DNA from: Piscinibacter sp. HJYY11 | GTDB lineage: Bacteria; Pseudomonadota; Gammaproteobacteria; Burkholderiales; Burkholderiaceae_C | Assembly: GCF_016735515.1 (NCBI RefSeq) | Contig: NZ_JAERQZ010000001.1 | Location: forward strand, 806,001 to 870,000 | Length of the DNA: 64,000 bases | Direction: 5' to 3' | Shown here: positions 1 to 10,715 of the stretch, in pieces | Numbering within the stretch: position 1 is the first letter of the stretch | Layout: each line of letters begins with the position of its first letter | Notes under the pieces: generated by a model | Database searches by the model: none | Told to the model about the DNA's origin: nothing | Seen by the model: the letters and a program-made list of their open reading frames with translations, nothing else | Program-made: the position numbers and the translations under genes

Positions 1-221
1 CGCACGAGCTCGGAGCCCGCCACCGCCAGCTCCTTGACCTGGATCGCCGTCTCGATCACGTCGACCGTGTCGGTGTTGGTCATCGACTGCACGCGCACCG
101 GGGCGTCGCCACCGATCGTGACCAGGCGCGAGCCCCAGCGCACCTGCGCCTGCAGGTTGCGCCGCACGAGCGGCACGGCGGGTTCGATGAAATCGTCGAG
201 GGCAGGACGGGCCTGGGTCAT
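1..221 (-). CDS. ispG: 4-hydroxy-3-methylbut-2-enyl diphosphate synthase, N-terminal fragment
   Basis: Only the first 73 codons are inside the window; the gene runs off the left edge. IspG (GcpE) is the 4Fe-4S enzyme that reduces ME-cPP to HMBPP in the non-mevalonate isoprenoid pathway. The visible N-terminus has the family's opening: an Arg-rich start of the barrel, then [16 protein letters not shown], close to the conserved GG-x-P-I-x-VQSMTNT block at the start of the TIM barrel. The ATG lies 4 bases after the rodZ stop on the same strand, as expected for the common rodZ-ispG arrangement. The Fe-S cysteines lie outside the window. Confidence 0.9.
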   Translation of the reverse strand, partial: MTQARPALDDFIEPAVPLVRRNLQAQVRWGSRLVTIGGDAPVRVQSMTNTDTVDVIETAIQVKELAVAGSELV

Positions 222-225
222 CACA

Positions 226-1128
226 TCACCTGAGTTCGAGCTTGGCCACGTTGTCACGCGAGGGAGTGAGGTCGACTGGTCGACCGCGGAACGACACCTG
301 CGTGGCCGCTGCGTTGCCGATTCTCACCCGCAAGGGAGTAGGCCCGTCGAGGCCCACGGTTTCTCCTGCTTCGAGCAGGCGGGACATCAACGGGTTGCCA
401 CGGCCGTCGATCACTTCCACCCAGGAGCGCGCCTGGGCGCGCAGCAGGAGCGCACCGTTGAGGGGTGCTGACGCGGCCAGCGACGACGCTGAGGCCACGG
501 GCGCAGAGGCGGCGGCAGGAGCGCTCGCACTTGGCGCCGAGGCGGCTGCCGACACGGCCTCGGACGCCGGCATGACAACCGCCGGCGGCGGCAAGGTGAT
601 GACAGCCGTGGCCGGCGGTGGGGGCGTGGCAGAGGCTGCGTCGCCCTCGCGTACCGTGCTGCTGGCCTGTTCGGTCAACTCGGCCACCCAACCGACGGGC
701 AGCAGATAGAGCACCACGCTGGCCACGAACAGCCCCACCGCCGCGATCACGATCGGGCTCTTGAGGAAACTCAGGTCACTGGGCACGCGCCGGCCGGGTT
801 TGTCGCGAAACGGCTCGTTCAGGCCGCGGCTCAACTGCGACAAGCCCTGATCGACCGGCTGCGGCAACAGGGCCAGCACCGGTGCCGCATCGATCTTGAG
901 CGTGCGGCAGACGGTCTGCGCCAGTGCACGGGTGAAGGTCGCGCCGGGGAGCTCGTCGTAGCGGTCGGCCTCGAGCAGCTCGAGCTTGCGCGGCGCCACC
1001 TTGATGGAGGTCGCCAGCGCAGCAATGTGCAGGCCCTTGGCCACGCGGGCCTGCCTCAGCAGGCTGCCGGCGGTGTCTGGTGTCGGTGCGGGGTCGGCGA
1101 TCGGGGCGTCGCCTGGGGTGTCACTCAT
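226..1128 (-). CDS. rodZ: RodZ-like cytoskeletal/cell-shape protein (HTH, one TM, DUF4115)
   Basis: Predicted 300-residue bitopic membrane protein. An Xre-like helix-turn-helix sits at about residues 20-80 ([19 protein letters not shown] and following). After a short basic linker comes one membrane segment at about 126-146, then a periplasmic Ala/Pro/Ser-rich linker and a C-terminal DUF4115-type beta domain with [12 protein letters not shown]. RodZ links MreB to the elongasome. An upstream in-frame ATG exists at 1203, but the start at 1128 is chosen because it overlaps the pilW stop by 8 bases (ATGAGTGA, translational coupling) and because conserved sequence begins there. It lies in a run of same-strand genes from scpB to ispG. 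Confidence 0.85.
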   Translation of the reverse strand: MSDTPGDAPIADPAPTPDTAGSLLRQARVAKGLHIAALATSIKVAPRKLELLEADRYDELPGATFTRALAQTVCRTLKIDAAPVLALLPQPVDQGLSQLSRGLNEPFRDKPGRRVPSDLSFLKSPIVIAAVGLFVASVVLYLLPVGWVAELTEQASSTVREGDAASATPPPPATAVITLPPPAVVMPASEAVSAAASAPSASAPAAASAPVASASSLAASAPLNGALLLRAQARSWVEVIDGRGNPLMSRLLEAGETVGLDGPTPLRVRIGNAAATQVSFRGRPVDLTPSRDNVAKLELR

Positions 1129-1936
1129 TGAAGAGGCCTCGATCGAAGGCCGAAGTTTCACGCGACTGCGGGAAACGGCTGCGCAGCTCACGGCCGAGCT
1201 CATTGACTCCCTGGCGATTGCCGAGCTTGTGTTCGATGCGCGCGGCGAGCCACAACGTCTGTGCGCTGGACTGGGTCGGCGTCGAGGTCACACGGCGGAT
1301 GTAGAACCGCGCGCGCTCGGCCTCGCCGCGGCGCAGCAGCACTTCGGCGAGGTTGACCGCTGCGGCAGGATTGGCCGGGTCACGCTCGTAGGCCTTGCTC
1401 AAGGCCACTTCCGCCTCGGCCCACTCGCCGGCACGCGCGTGGCAGATGCCACTGGTCATCAGCGTGCGAGCGGACGCCGGGTATTGCGGCGTTCCAAGCG
1501 CTTGCTGGAACAGGGCCTGCGCCTCGCGGTAGCGCTTCTGCTGGCACTGGTACCAGCCATAGTTGTGCAAGCTGTCGGCGTCGTTCGGATTCAACTGAAG
1601 CGCGCGCTTGAAACTTTCCTGCGCCAGCGTGTCGTCGCCGAGCGCGGCATAGATCAGGCCCCGCATGTTGAAAGCCTCGCCGAGTTTTGGGTTCAGCGAG
1701 ACAGCCTGCTTCACCTCGTCGAGCGCGGTGGTGTACTGGCCACGACCGAAATAGGCGCTGGCCAGCTCGAGGCGCACGCGGGCACGCTTGCTGGATTCGC
1801 TTTCGTCGGACTCGGTGACGCGATCGCGCGTCTCGCCTGGCGCAGGCGATGGCGGCGGCAGCGCGCACCCGGCAATCCATGAACTGAATGCCCAGCAAGC
1901 GGCAGTGACCCACCAGCGATTGCGGCCCACATTCAT
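1121..1936 (-). CDS. pilW: Type IV pilus biogenesis lipoprotein PilW/PilF (TPR)
   Basis: 271-residue lipoprotein with a signal peptide and lipobox I-A-G-C (Cys24), followed by TPR repeats covering about residues 50-260. The pattern is recognisable in [20 protein letters not shown] and [20 protein letters not shown]. PilF/PilW is the outer-membrane pilotin needed for PilQ secretin multimerisation. The ATG overlaps the rlmN stop by four bases (ATGA), and its own stop overlaps the rodZ start, so rlmN-pilW-rodZ-ispG reads as one operon. No other pilus genes are in the window, which is normal for this locus. Confidence 0.88.
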   Translation of the reverse strand: MNVGRNRWWVTAACWAFSSWIAGCALPPPSPAPGETRDRVTESDESESSKRARVRLELASAYFGRGQYTTALDEVKQAVSLNPKLGEAFNMRGLIYAALGDDTLAQESFKRALQLNPNDADSLHNYGWYQCQQKRYREAQALFQQALGTPQYPASARTLMTSGICHARAGEWAEAEVALSKAYERDPANPAAAVNLAEVLLRRGEAERARFYIRRVTSTPTQSSAQTLWLAARIEHKLGNRQGVNELGRELRSRFPQSRETSAFDRGLFNE

Positions 1937-3075
1937 GCATGTTTCTCCGGAGTGTTGGACGAAGGGTTCTTGCGATGGATCTGGATCGGCGAACGCGTCA
2001 TGCGCTCGGCGACGTTGGTGCGGTCCTGCACCTCCCCCGCCAGCTGGCCGCAGGCGGCGGCGATGTCGTCGCCGCGCGTCTTGCGCACGGTGGTCACGAC
2101 GCCGGCGTCTTGCAGGATGCGCGCAAAGGCAGTCACACGATCACGCGGCGAGCGTGTGAGGCCCGACTCGGGGAAGGGGTTGAACGGAATGAGGTTGAAC
2201 TTGCACGACACCGTGCGGCTGATCTGCACCAGCGCCTCGGCATGGGCAGGGGTATCGTTCACGCCGTCGAGCATGCAGTACTCGAAGGTGATGAAGTCGC
2301 GCGGCGCACGCTCGAGGTAGCGGCTGCTAGCCTCCAGCAGTTCGGCGATCGGATACTTCTTGTTGAGCGGCACGAGGTTGTCACGCAGCGCGTCTTCGGG
2401 GGCATGCAGCGACACGGCGAGCGCCACCGGGCAGTCTTCGCGCAGGCGATCGATCATCGGCACGACGCCGGAGGTGGACACCGTGACGCGGCGGCGCGAC
2501 AGGCCATACCCATGGTCGTCGAGCATCACGCGCAGCGCCGGCACGAGGGCCGAGTAGTTCTGCAGCGGCTCGCCCATGCCCATCATCACCACGTTGGTGA
2601 TGGCGCGTTCGCCTGGCGCCAGGTTCAAGCGCTTGCGCAGGTGATGCTCGGCAAACCACAGCTGCGCCACGATTTCGCCTGTGGTGAGGTTGCGGCTGAA
2701 CCCCTGGTGGCCGGTCGAGCAGAAACGGCAGCCGACCGCACAGCCCGCCTGCGACGACACGCACAGCGTGCCGCGGTCATCTTCGGGAATGAAGACGCTC
2801 TCTACGGCGTTGCCACCGCCCACGTCGAAGAGCCACTTGATGGTGCCGTCGGCCGAGGCCTGCTCGCTGATGACGGTGAGCGGCGCCACGACGGCCACGC
2901 CGGCCAGCTTGTCGCGCAGCGATCTGGCCAGGTCGGACATGGCCGAAAAGTCGGCCTCGCCCTTTTGATGGATCCAACGAAAAAGCTGGGTGGCGCGAAA
3001 GCGCTTCTCACCCAGCTTTTCGCAATACGCGGCCAGTCCGTCGAGGTCGTAGTCGAGCAGGTTGGCCGGTGTCAT
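1933..3075 (-). CDS. rlmN: Dual-specificity 23S rRNA A2503 / tRNA A37 C2-methyltransferase
   Basis: Radical-SAM methyltransferase of 380 residues. The CX3CX2C cluster motif is Cys112-Cys116-Cys119 ([12 protein letters not shown]). The conserved GMGEP motif is at 167-171. The C-terminal [16 protein letters not shown] block has Cys342, the residue that resolves the protein-RNA adduct, and Cys at about 291 is in the usual place before the KFNLIPFNP block. All catalytic residues expected of the family are present. It lies between ndk and pilW, the usual Burkholderiales context, and overlaps pilW by 4 bases. Confidence 0.95.
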   Translation of the reverse strand: MTPANLLDYDLDGLAAYCEKLGEKRFRATQLFRWIHQKGEADFSAMSDLARSLRDKLAGVAVVAPLTVISEQASADGTIKWLFDVGGGNAVESVFIPEDDRGTLCVSSQAGCAVGCRFCSTGHQGFSRNLTTGEIVAQLWFAEHHLRKRLNLAPGERAITNVVMMGMGEPLQNYSALVPALRVMLDDHGYGLSRRRVTVSTSGVVPMIDRLREDCPVALAVSLHAPEDALRDNLVPLNKKYPIAELLEASSRYLERAPRDFITFEYCMLDGVNDTPAHAEALVQISRTVSCKFNLIPFNPFPESGLTRSPRDRVTAFARILQDAGVVTTVRKTRGDDIAAACGQLAGEVQDRTNVAERMTRSPIQIHRKNPSSNTPEKHA

Positions 3076-3132
3076 GAGATGGTTTCCTTGCGCTCAGCAG
3101 GCAACGCCTACGTCGAGGCGCAAGGCCAGCAC

Positions 3133-3558
3133 TTAGCGGCTGTAGACGTTCATGCCAGGGAAGAAGAACGCCACTTCGACAGCGGCCGTTTCCGGCGCGT
3201 CGGAGCCGTGCACGGCATTGGCGTCGATGCTGTCGGCGAAGTCGGCGCGGATGGTGCCCTTCTCGGCCTTCTTCGGGTCGGTGGCGCCCATCAGGTCGCG
3301 GTTCTTGGCGATGGCGCCTTCACCTTCGAGCACCTGGATCATGACCGGGCCGGACACCATGAAGTCCACCAGGTCCTTGAAGAACGGGCGGGCCTTGTGC
3401 ACCGCATAGAACTGCTCGGCTTCATTGCGCGAGAGGTGCGCCATGCGAGCCGCGATGATCTTGAGGCCGGCGCCTTCGAAGCGCGCGTAGATCTGGCCGA
3501 TCACATTCTTCGCGACCGCGTCGGGTTTGATGATGGAAAGGGTACGTTCGATCGCCAT
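3133..3558 (-). CDS. ndk: Nucleoside diphosphate kinase
   Basis: 141 residues, the usual bacterial length. It transfers the gamma phosphate of ATP to NDPs through a phospho-histidine. The active-site His117 is in [12 protein letters not shown], and the N-terminal [12 protein letters not shown] strand is typical. It lies 57 bases upstream of rlmN and 82 bases downstream of rluB on the same strand. The preceding gap holds a 6-bp hairpin (3608-3625) without a T-run and a TAGAAT -10-like hexamer, so ndk may have its own promoter. Upstream of the ATG on the coding strand is AGGAGAAGAA, a strong ribosome-binding site. Confidence 0.96.
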   Translation of the reverse strand: MAIERTLSIIKPDAVAKNVIGQIYARFEGAGLKIIAARMAHLSRNEAEQFYAVHKARPFFKDLVDFMVSGPVMIQVLEGEGAIAKNRDLMGATDPKKAEKGTIRADFADSIDANAVHGSDAPETAAVEVAFFFPGMNVYSR

Positions 3559-3640
3559 ATTTCTTCTCCTGAATCAAGCACTTGGCAAAGTTTTGGATTC
3601 TAACGCTCGAAGGTGGGTTCCTTCGTAATTCCAGCAGGGC

Positions 3641-5520
3641 TCAGCGGCCGCGGCGGTTGCCGCCAAAGCCACCGCCTCCGCCGCCGCCGTACCCGCCACC
3701 ACCCCCGCCGCCCTTGCCGCGGCCGCCGCGGTTCTTGCGGTGGAAGGCATCGGCGCCGATGTAGCCGACGGAGGTCTGCAGCGGATCCGGCTCGCGCGGG
3801 CCGCCGCCCTTCTTGTTGTTGCCGCCGCCCTGCGGGCGCTGCGGCGCACTGCCACCGGCGCCGAAACCCCCCCCGCCGCGGCCGAAGCCGCCGCCGCCCA
3901 CCGGGCCACGCGGTTTCTGCACGAAGCGCTTGTCGAAGGTCTGCTCGAGCGGGTTGGGGATCTTGCTGGGGTCGAAGTCCAGGTCGTCATCACGGTCCTG
4001 GTCGTCGTAGCTGTTCTCGCGCGCCTGTGCTGGCACGGGTTGCTGCTGGCCACCACGCGGACCACGCTCCTGGCGATTGCCACGGTCGTTGCGGTCATTG
4101 CGGTTGCCGCGCTTCTGGTTGTTCTGCTGGTTGCCCGGGCCACCACGCTCGCCCTGCTGCTGGCCGGGGTTGTTGCCGCTGGCCAGCCGGCGGATCGCGC
4201 GCACGTCGTTCTCTTCGAGGTCGACCCACACCCCGCGCTTGAGGCCGCGCGGCAGCACCACCGTGCCGTAGCGGATGCGGATGAGGCGGCTCACGGTGAG
4301 GCCCACTTCGTCGAAGAGCTTGCGCACCTCGCGGTTGCGGCCTTCGGTGATGACGACGCGGTACCAGTGATTGGCACCTTCACCGCCGCCGTCCTGGATG
4401 GACTTGAAGCTGGCCATCTGGCCTTCGATGTTGACGCCGTTGAGCAGCTCTTCGCGGTCGTCTTCGGTCAGCGTGCCCAGCACGCGCACCGCGTACTCAC
4501 GCTCCACGCCAAAGCGCGGGTGCATCAGCTGGTTGGCGAGTTCGCCTGAGGTGGTGAAGAGCAGCAGGCCTTCGGTGTTCAGGTCGAGGCGGCCCACCGA
4601 CTGCCACTTGCCCTGCTGCAATCGCGGCAGTCGGCGGAACACCGTCGGGCGGCCCTCCGGATCATCGTGCGTGACGACCTCGCCCACGGGCTTGTGATAC
4701 GCAATGATGCGCGCCGGCGGCGGCACGATGCGGATGCGCACCGGCTTGCCCTTGATCTTCACCTGGTCGCCGAACGACACGCGCTGGCCCACATGAGCCG
4801 GCTGGTCGTTGACGGTCACGTGACCGTCTTCGATCAGCTGCTCCATGTCGCGGCGCGAACCGATGCCCGACTGGGCGAGCACCTTGTGAAGCTTGGGTGC
4901 GTCGGGCTCGGCGGCCAGCACGCGCTTGTGTTCGGTGGCGGCGTCATCGCCTGCCTCCGTGGCTTCAGGCGCCTCTTCGGCGACGGGCGTTTCGACGTCG
5001 AAATCCCCCGACAACACTTGGGCGAACACCTCACCGGCCTGGTTGGCAACGGACTGCGCGGCAACAGCCGGGTCAGGCGCGCTTTCTCGCTCGCGCTGGC
5101 GATCCTTGCGGTTGCGGCGGCGGTTGCGTGACGAACGTGGCCGATCCTCGTCACCCGCACCAGCAGACTCCGAACCGCCTTCGCCGGCATCCCCCTCAGG
5201 CGCAGCCGCAACGTCAGCCGCTTCAACGCGCGGCGCCACGGGTTCTTCGCTCACCTCGTGTGGCGCGGGTTGTTCCTGCACCGCTGCAGGGGTCGCGGCG
5301 TCCGCTTCCTCGCCGGACTTGGCCGCTGCGGTGCGGCGCTTGCGCGCCGGCTTGGGCGCAGCCTCGACAGGCGCTTCGGCTGCCGGCGCATCGGCGTCCT
5401 CGACGGGTGCCGCCGCCTCGGCCTTGACCGTGCGGCGACGCCGCACAGGCTTGGCCTCGGCAGGCGCCGCATCGCCGGATGCGGAGCTCACGTCAACCGG
5501 GGTGTCGTCGTCAGGCTGGT

Positions 5521-5524
<4 letters not shown>
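3641..5524 (-). CDS. rluB: 23S rRNA pseudouridine(2605) synthase with long low-complexity tails
   Basis: 627 residues, about twice the size of E. coli RluB. The core covers about residues 205-450: an S4 RNA-binding domain ([20 protein letters not shown]) and the RsuA/RluB catalytic domain with [14 protein letters not shown], where Asp314 is the expected catalytic aspartate. In front lies a roughly 200-residue Ala/Glu/Pro-rich extension with basic Arg/Lys patches. Behind lies a tail of about 165 residues, first Gln/Asn/Arg-rich and then with runs of Gly broken by Arg and Phe/Tyr (RGG-like). The ATG overlaps the scpB stop (ATGA). Large extensions are common in betaproteobacterial RluB; their function is not known to me. 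Confidence 0.9.
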
Positions 5525-6369
<845 letters not shown>

Positions 6370-6671
6370 AGACGTCGTCTACATCCTCAGTCGGGATCGC
6401 CGGACACGTTTCCGGCATCGCATCGGGACTCTTTCACAGCGGCTTTTCGCATGGGACTGCCGTCAGGCGGCATGTCCACGTCGTCGGCTGCTGAGTGTGT
6501 GGCCTTGAAGTTCACACCGCTCATCGCGGTGAACCACGGATCGCGCCCCTTTCGGCACGATCATTTCCGCAGGTGCGCGCTGTGCGCGGCGCGCCAAACG
6601 CAAATCAGACGCTCGAGACCCTGGGGAGAACTGCCGGCATTGTATAGAAGCTCGGAGGGGGGCGCCACGGC
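6370..6671. other. 302-bp gap without a recognisable gene
   Basis: Stretch between the scpB start and the rluD stop. The only reading frame of note is a 75-codon one on the minus strand (6463-6690), which is Arg-rich, resembles nothing I know and overlaps the rluD end. Two small imperfect hairpins are present (around 6400-6415 and 6467-6481), neither followed by a T-run. The gap must carry the scpB promoter, but I cannot point to convincing -35/-10 boxes. In many relatives a PgeF (laccase-domain) gene follows rluD; no trace of it is visible. Confidence 0.5.
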
Positions 6672-7646
6672 CTACTCGACCTGCTTCCACGCCTCGGCCA
6701 GATCCGCCGGCAAGCCAGCCCGGAATGCCACGGGCTCACCACTGTGCGGATGCGCGAATGCCAGCTGCTCCGCATGCAAGGCTTGCCGATGCAGACCGAG
6801 CGCTGGCCGGCCGCCGTACATGGCATCGGCAAGCAGCGGGTACCCGCGCGACGCGAGGTGCACGCGGATCTGATGCGTGCGCCCGGTGTGCAGCTTGCAG
6901 CGCACGGCGGTCACGGGGCCGTCATCGGTCTCGGCCATGGCGAGCCGGGTAACGTCGGTCTGCGCCGGCTTTCCGCTGGCGACGATGGCCATGCGCACGC
7001 GCGATTGCGGGTCGCGCGCGAGCGGCCGGTCGATGTGCAGAAACTTTTCGGCGAACCGCCCGTGAACCAGCGCGAGGTACTCGCGGCGAACCTCGCGTGC
7101 TGCGATCGCTCGTACGAGGGCAGTGACGGCCGGCAAGGTCTTGCCGACCACCATCAGGCCCGAGGTGTCCTTGTCGAGCCGGTGCACGATGCCGGCGCGC
7201 GGCAGGGAGGCGGCCTCTGCGTGGTGGGCCAGCAACCCGTTGAGCAAGGTCCCTGACCAGTTGCCCGCTGCCGGGTGCACCACCAGGCCGGCAGGCTTGT
7301 CGATCACCAGCAGGTGATCGTCCTCGAACACGATCGGCAAGGCGACCGGCTCGGCCTTGAAGGCACGGCTCTCGGCCGTCGGCACGAGCTCGACCTCCAC
7401 GCGCTGCCCGGCCAGCACCTTGCGCGACGCAGCCTTGCCGGGCGCGCCGTCGACCCAGACGTGCCCGGTGTCGATCAGATGCTGCAGGTGGTTGCGCGAG
7501 AACTCGTCTGCCATCGTGACGAGCATCTTGTCCAGGCGGGTGCCGTGCAGCTCGGCCGGCACGAGGCTCGTGCGTCGCTCAGGCGCGTCGTCTTCCTCCT
7601 GCTCGGTCAGCAGGGGCACCAGGGCCGGCAGCGGGGGGCGAACCAT
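6672..7646 (-). CDS. rluD: 23S rRNA pseudouridine(1911/1915/1917) synthase
   Basis: About 324 residues from the chosen ATG. An S4 domain near the N-terminus (GTRLDKMLVTMADEFSRNHL) is followed by the RluA-family catalytic domain with the diagnostic GIVHRLDKDTSGLMVVGKT, whose Asp is catalytic, and by GRTHQIRVHLASRGYPLLAD. The frame stays open for another 71 codons upstream, but those codons would run through the divergent bamD start and look non-coding. The ATG at 7646 leaves 43 bases to bamD and is preferred. RluD modifies helix 69 of 23S rRNA. It is divergent from bamD, a pairing common in beta- and gammaproteobacteria. Confidence 0.93.
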   Translation of the reverse strand: MVRPPLPALVPLLTEQEEDDAPERRTSLVPAELHGTRLDKMLVTMADEFSRNHLQHLIDTGHVWVDGAPGKAASRKVLAGQRVEVELVPTAESRAFKAEPVALPIVFEDDHLLVIDKPAGLVVHPAAGNWSGTLLNGLLAHHAEAASLPRAGIVHRLDKDTSGLMVVGKTLPAVTALVRAIAAREVRREYLALVHGRFAEKFLHIDRPLARDPQSRVRMAIVASGKPAQTDVTRLAMAETDDGPVTAVRCKLHTGRTHQIRVHLASRGYPLLADAMYGGRPALGLHRQALHAEQLAFAHPHSGEPVAFRAGLPADLAEAWKQVE

Positions 7647-7689
7647 ATACTCTGCGCTTTTCCACTCGAAGCGCTGCCGCGGCGGCGCC

Positions 7690-8487
7690 ATGTCGTTGAT
7701 GAATCGGATCCGCTGGACTCGCCGCGCGTCGAAAGCCTTGTCGCTGGCTGTGGTGTCGCTGCTGCTGTCGGCCTGCGACTCGGTCCCGAAGGACGAGACC
7801 GCCGGCATGAGCGTGGAGAAATTGTATTCAGAGGCTCGCGAAGAAGCCTCTGCCGGCAACTATGAACGCGCGCTCAAGCTGTATGAACGGCTCGAGGGCC
7901 GCGCCGCCGGCACGCTGCTGTCGCAGCAAGCGCAGCTGGAGCGGGCGTACATGAGCTTCCGCACCGGCGAGAAGGCCCAGGCCCTTGCCATCGTCGAGCG
8001 CTTCATCAAGCTGCACCCCACCAGCCCCGCCTTCGACTACGCGCTGTACCTCCAGGGCGTGATCAACTTCAACGACAACCTGGGCATCTTCGGCAGCCTG
8101 GCCAACCAGGACCTGTCGGAGCGTGACCAGCAGGCCTCGCGCGACTCGTATCAGTCGTTCAAGCAACTGGCCGAACAGTTCCCGCGCTCCAAGTACACGC
8201 CGGACGCACAGGTGCGCATGCGCTACATCGTGAACTCGCTCGCGGCGTATGAAGTGCATGTGGCGCGCTACTACTATCGCCGTGGTGCCTACCTCGCGGC
8301 GGTCAATCGCGCACAGCAGACGCTGCAGGAGTTCCAGCAGGCACCGGCTGCCGAAGAAGCACTGGCGCTGCTCGTGCAGTGCTACGACAAGCTCGGCCTG
8401 ACCCAGCTGCGAGACGATGCCCGCCGCGTGCTGCGCCAGAACTTCCCGACCAGCAGCTTCCTGGCCACCCTCCCGGCGCCGAAGTAA
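7690..8487 (+). CDS. bamD: Outer membrane protein assembly factor BamD (lipoprotein)
   Basis: 265 residues. Signal peptide with lipobox L-S-A-C (Cys29), then five TPR-like repeats (KLYSEAREEASAGNYERALK; FIKLHPTSPAFDYALYLQGV), as in BamD/ComL. It is an essential part of the BAM complex that inserts outer-membrane beta-barrels, anchored to the inner leaflet of the outer membrane. A TATACT hexamer at 7646-7651 could be its -10, about 38 bases before the ATG. A second ATG three codons downstream is also possible. It ends 6 bases before the convergent helicase gene. Confidence 0.95.
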   Translation: MSLMNRIRWTRRASKALSLAVVSLLLSACDSVPKDETAGMSVEKLYSEAREEASAGNYERALKLYERLEGRAAGTLLSQQAQLERAYMSFRTGEKAQALAIVERFIKLHPTSPAFDYALYLQGVINFNDNLGIFGSLANQDLSERDQQASRDSYQSFKQLAEQFPRSKYTPDAQVRMRYIVNSLAAYEVHVARYYYRRGAYLAAVNRAQQTLQEFQQAPAAEEALALLVQCYDKLGLTQLRDDARRVLRQNFPTSSFLATLPAPK

Positions 8488-8493
8488 GCAGCT

Positions 8494-10470
8494 TCAAAAC
8501 GGCAACGCGGCGGCGGACAGCTCCGCCAGCCAGGCCAGCGCCTCCTCCTCAGACGCCACACGTGTCATCGGCGGCAAGGCTTCGCGCAAGCGGCGACCGT
8601 AGTTCATACCGGCCATCCGCGGGTCGCAGACCACCAGGAGGCCCCGGTCGGTCTCGCTGCGAATCAATCGCCCGGCGCCCTGTTTCAGCGAGACCGCCGC
8701 CTCGGCGATGAAATAGTCCGCAAAGGGATTGCGGCCTTCGCTTTCCAGGCGTTTCACCCGTGCCTCGACCAGGGGATCGTTGGGCGGCGGAAACGGCAGC
8801 TTGTCGATCAGCACGCACTGCAGCGCTTCGCCGGGCACGTCGATGCCTTCCCAGAAGCTCTGCGAGCCCACGAGCACCGAGCGAGGCTGGTTGAGAAACT
8901 GCTGGAGCAGTTGCCGCTTCGGCGCATCACCTTGCTGCAGCACCTGGATCGAATCCAGCTCGGCCTCGAAGATCGAGCGCAGACGTTCTCCGATGGCCTG
9001 CAGCGCACGCAGCGTGGTCGTCAGCACGAAGGTGCGCCCACCGAGCGCACGCGCCAGGCGAGCCGCCAGCGCCGCCACCTCGGCCGGATGAGCGCCTTCA
9101 TTCGGCTTGGGGAAACGCGTGGGCACGTAGAGCCGCGCATGGGCCGGATAGTCGAACGGGCTGCCGACCCGCAGCACCTCCGCGTCGTCGAGCCCCGCAG
9201 GTTCCGTGAACCAGCTCAGGCGCTCGTCGTCTCCCAGCGTCGCCGAGGTGAAGACCCAGGCCTTGGGCGCTGCGTTCATCTGCTCGCGCAGCGCTTCGCG
9301 GATGTCGAGCGGCGACTCGACCATGCGCGCCTGGTGCGGCGACAGATCGATCCAGCGCACACGGCCGGGCGTCGCCTCGCGGCTGAACTGCTCGGCATGA
9401 CGGGCGAGCTGACGCGCACGTTCGGCGAGCTTCGTGAAGTCGGGCGCCAGCTCGTCCACGGTGTCGAGGGCTTCGGCCGCCGCGCTGCAGGCGTCCGCCA
9501 CGGCGACGAGAGCTGCCTGGAAGTCGTCTCGTTCGGACCGCTCATCCCAGCGCAACTTGAAACTGCCCCGCACTTCGCGCAGCGGCCCCACCGCCGCAAG
9601 CCGCAGCTCCCGCGCGGCACGATCGCAGGCGGCGGAGAGGTCCTGCCATGGCACCAGGCCGCGCGCGAGTTGCAGGCCTGCTCCCAGCATGTCGCGGGCA
9701 AAGTCGATCACCTGCGCACTGCCCAGCGTCACACCGAGAAACTGCACGCCGGCTTCGGCCAGCTGATGCGCCTCGTCGAACACCGCCACTTCCACGCTCG
9801 GCAACAGCTCGGCCACCCCACTGTCGCGCAGCGCCATGTCGGCGAAGAAGAGGTGGTGGTTCACCACCACCAGGTCGGCCGCCATGGCCTCGCGCCGGGC
9901 GCGCATGACGTGGCATTGACGGTAATCGGGGCACTCGCTGCCGAGGCAGTTGTCGCGGGATGAGGTGACGAGCGGGATCACGCTCGAGCGCTCGTCCAGG
10001 CCCTCGAGCTCTGCCAGGTCACCGCTTTGCGTGCTCTGAGACCAGGCCTCGATCTTGGCCAGCGTGCGCGCCGCCCAGCGATCGGGCAGCTGGGCCGACT
10101 GGTGCGCCTGCTTCATGCGGTGCAGGCACAGGTAGCTCGCCCGCCCTTTCAGCAGCGCCAGCGAGATGGGCAATTGCAGCGCGTCTCGCAAGCGTGGCAA
10201 GTCCCTCAGGAAAAGCTGGTCCTGCAGACTTTTGGTGGCCGTGCTGACCAGCGCCCGTTTGCCTGACAGCAAGGTCGGCACGAGGTAGGCGAAGGTCTTG
10301 CCCACGCCCGTGCCCGCTTCGGCGACCAGGGCTTTCTGCCCGTCGATGGCCTCGGCCACCGCGTCCGCCATGCGCTGCTGGGCTTCACGCTCGATGTAGC
10401 GCTCGTCCGCCTCGGCCAGAGGGCCGCCCGACGCAAAGGCCTGCGCCACATGCTCGCGAAGAATGCTCAT
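8494..10470 (-). CDS. DinG/YoaA-family ATP-dependent DNA helicase (XPD-like, Fe-S)
   Basis: 658-residue superfamily-2 helicase. Walker A is EAGTGVGKT (51-59) and the DEAH box is at 232-235. Four cysteines between motifs I and II (Cys115, Cys175, Cys180, Cys186) are spaced like the 4Fe-4S ligands of DinG/YoaA/XPD. Late helicase motifs include GSQSFWEGIDVPGEAL and QGAGRLIRSETDRG. This family unwinds DNA 5' to 3' at replication forks, D-loops and R-loops. Length and sequence suit YoaA as well as DinG, so I give no symbol. Its ATG overlaps the stop of the upstream DUF465 gene by four bases. Confidence 0.9.
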   Translation of the reverse strand: MSILREHVAQAFASGGPLAEADERYIEREAQQRMADAVAEAIDGQKALVAEAGTGVGKTFAYLVPTLLSGKRALVSTATKSLQDQLFLRDLPRLRDALQLPISLALLKGRASYLCLHRMKQAHQSAQLPDRWAARTLAKIEAWSQSTQSGDLAELEGLDERSSVIPLVTSSRDNCLGSECPDYRQCHVMRARREAMAADLVVVNHHLFFADMALRDSGVAELLPSVEVAVFDEAHQLAEAGVQFLGVTLGSAQVIDFARDMLGAGLQLARGLVPWQDLSAACDRAARELRLAAVGPLREVRGSFKLRWDERSERDDFQAALVAVADACSAAAEALDTVDELAPDFTKLAERARQLARHAEQFSREATPGRVRWIDLSPHQARMVESPLDIREALREQMNAAPKAWVFTSATLGDDERLSWFTEPAGLDDAEVLRVGSPFDYPAHARLYVPTRFPKPNEGAHPAEVAALAARLARALGGRTFVLTTTLRALQAIGERLRSIFEAELDSIQVLQQGDAPKRQLLQQFLNQPRSVLVGSQSFWEGIDVPGEALQCVLIDKLPFPPPNDPLVEARVKRLESEGRNPFADYFIAEAAVSLKQGAGRLIRSETDRGLLVVCDPRMAGMNYGRRLREALPPMTRVASEEEALAWLAELSAAALPF

Positions 10471-10667
10471 GCGGGCTCTGGGGGCTCCAGCTGGGCTTCG
10501 AGTTGGGAAATCTGGTCGCGCAGGATGAGGCGGCGCTTTTTCAGCCTTCGCAGTGCCAATTCGTCGGGCCGGCCCTCGCCGACCTGGTCGATGAGCGAAT
10601 CGAGGTCGGCGTGTTCCATGCGCAGCTCGATCAATCGGCGCTGTGGCGAATGCAGGTTGTCATCCAT
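10467..10667 (-). CDS. DUF465 (YdcH-like) small coiled-coil protein
   Basis: 66-residue charged helical protein. It has the YdcH/DUF465 pattern: an N-terminal helix with HADLDSLID, then LRRLKKRRLILRDQISQLE, a short antiparallel coiled coil. Function of the family is unknown. It is translationally coupled (ATGA) to the DinG-like helicase downstream and divergent from the PP2C gene 48 bases away. Confidence 0.85.
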   Translation of the reverse strand: MDDNLHSPQRRLIELRMEHADLDSLIDQVGEGRPDELALRRLKKRRLILRDQISQLEAQLEPPEPA

Positions 10668-10715
10668 GAAAGCGCGATGAGGGCAGCGAGGCGGAAGCGA
10701 TTATAGTTTTCGCCC

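Noticed and set aside
6463..6690. 75-codon frame on the minus strand in the scpB-rluD gap
   Set aside because: Overlaps the rluD end, no ribosome-binding site, no family resemblance.
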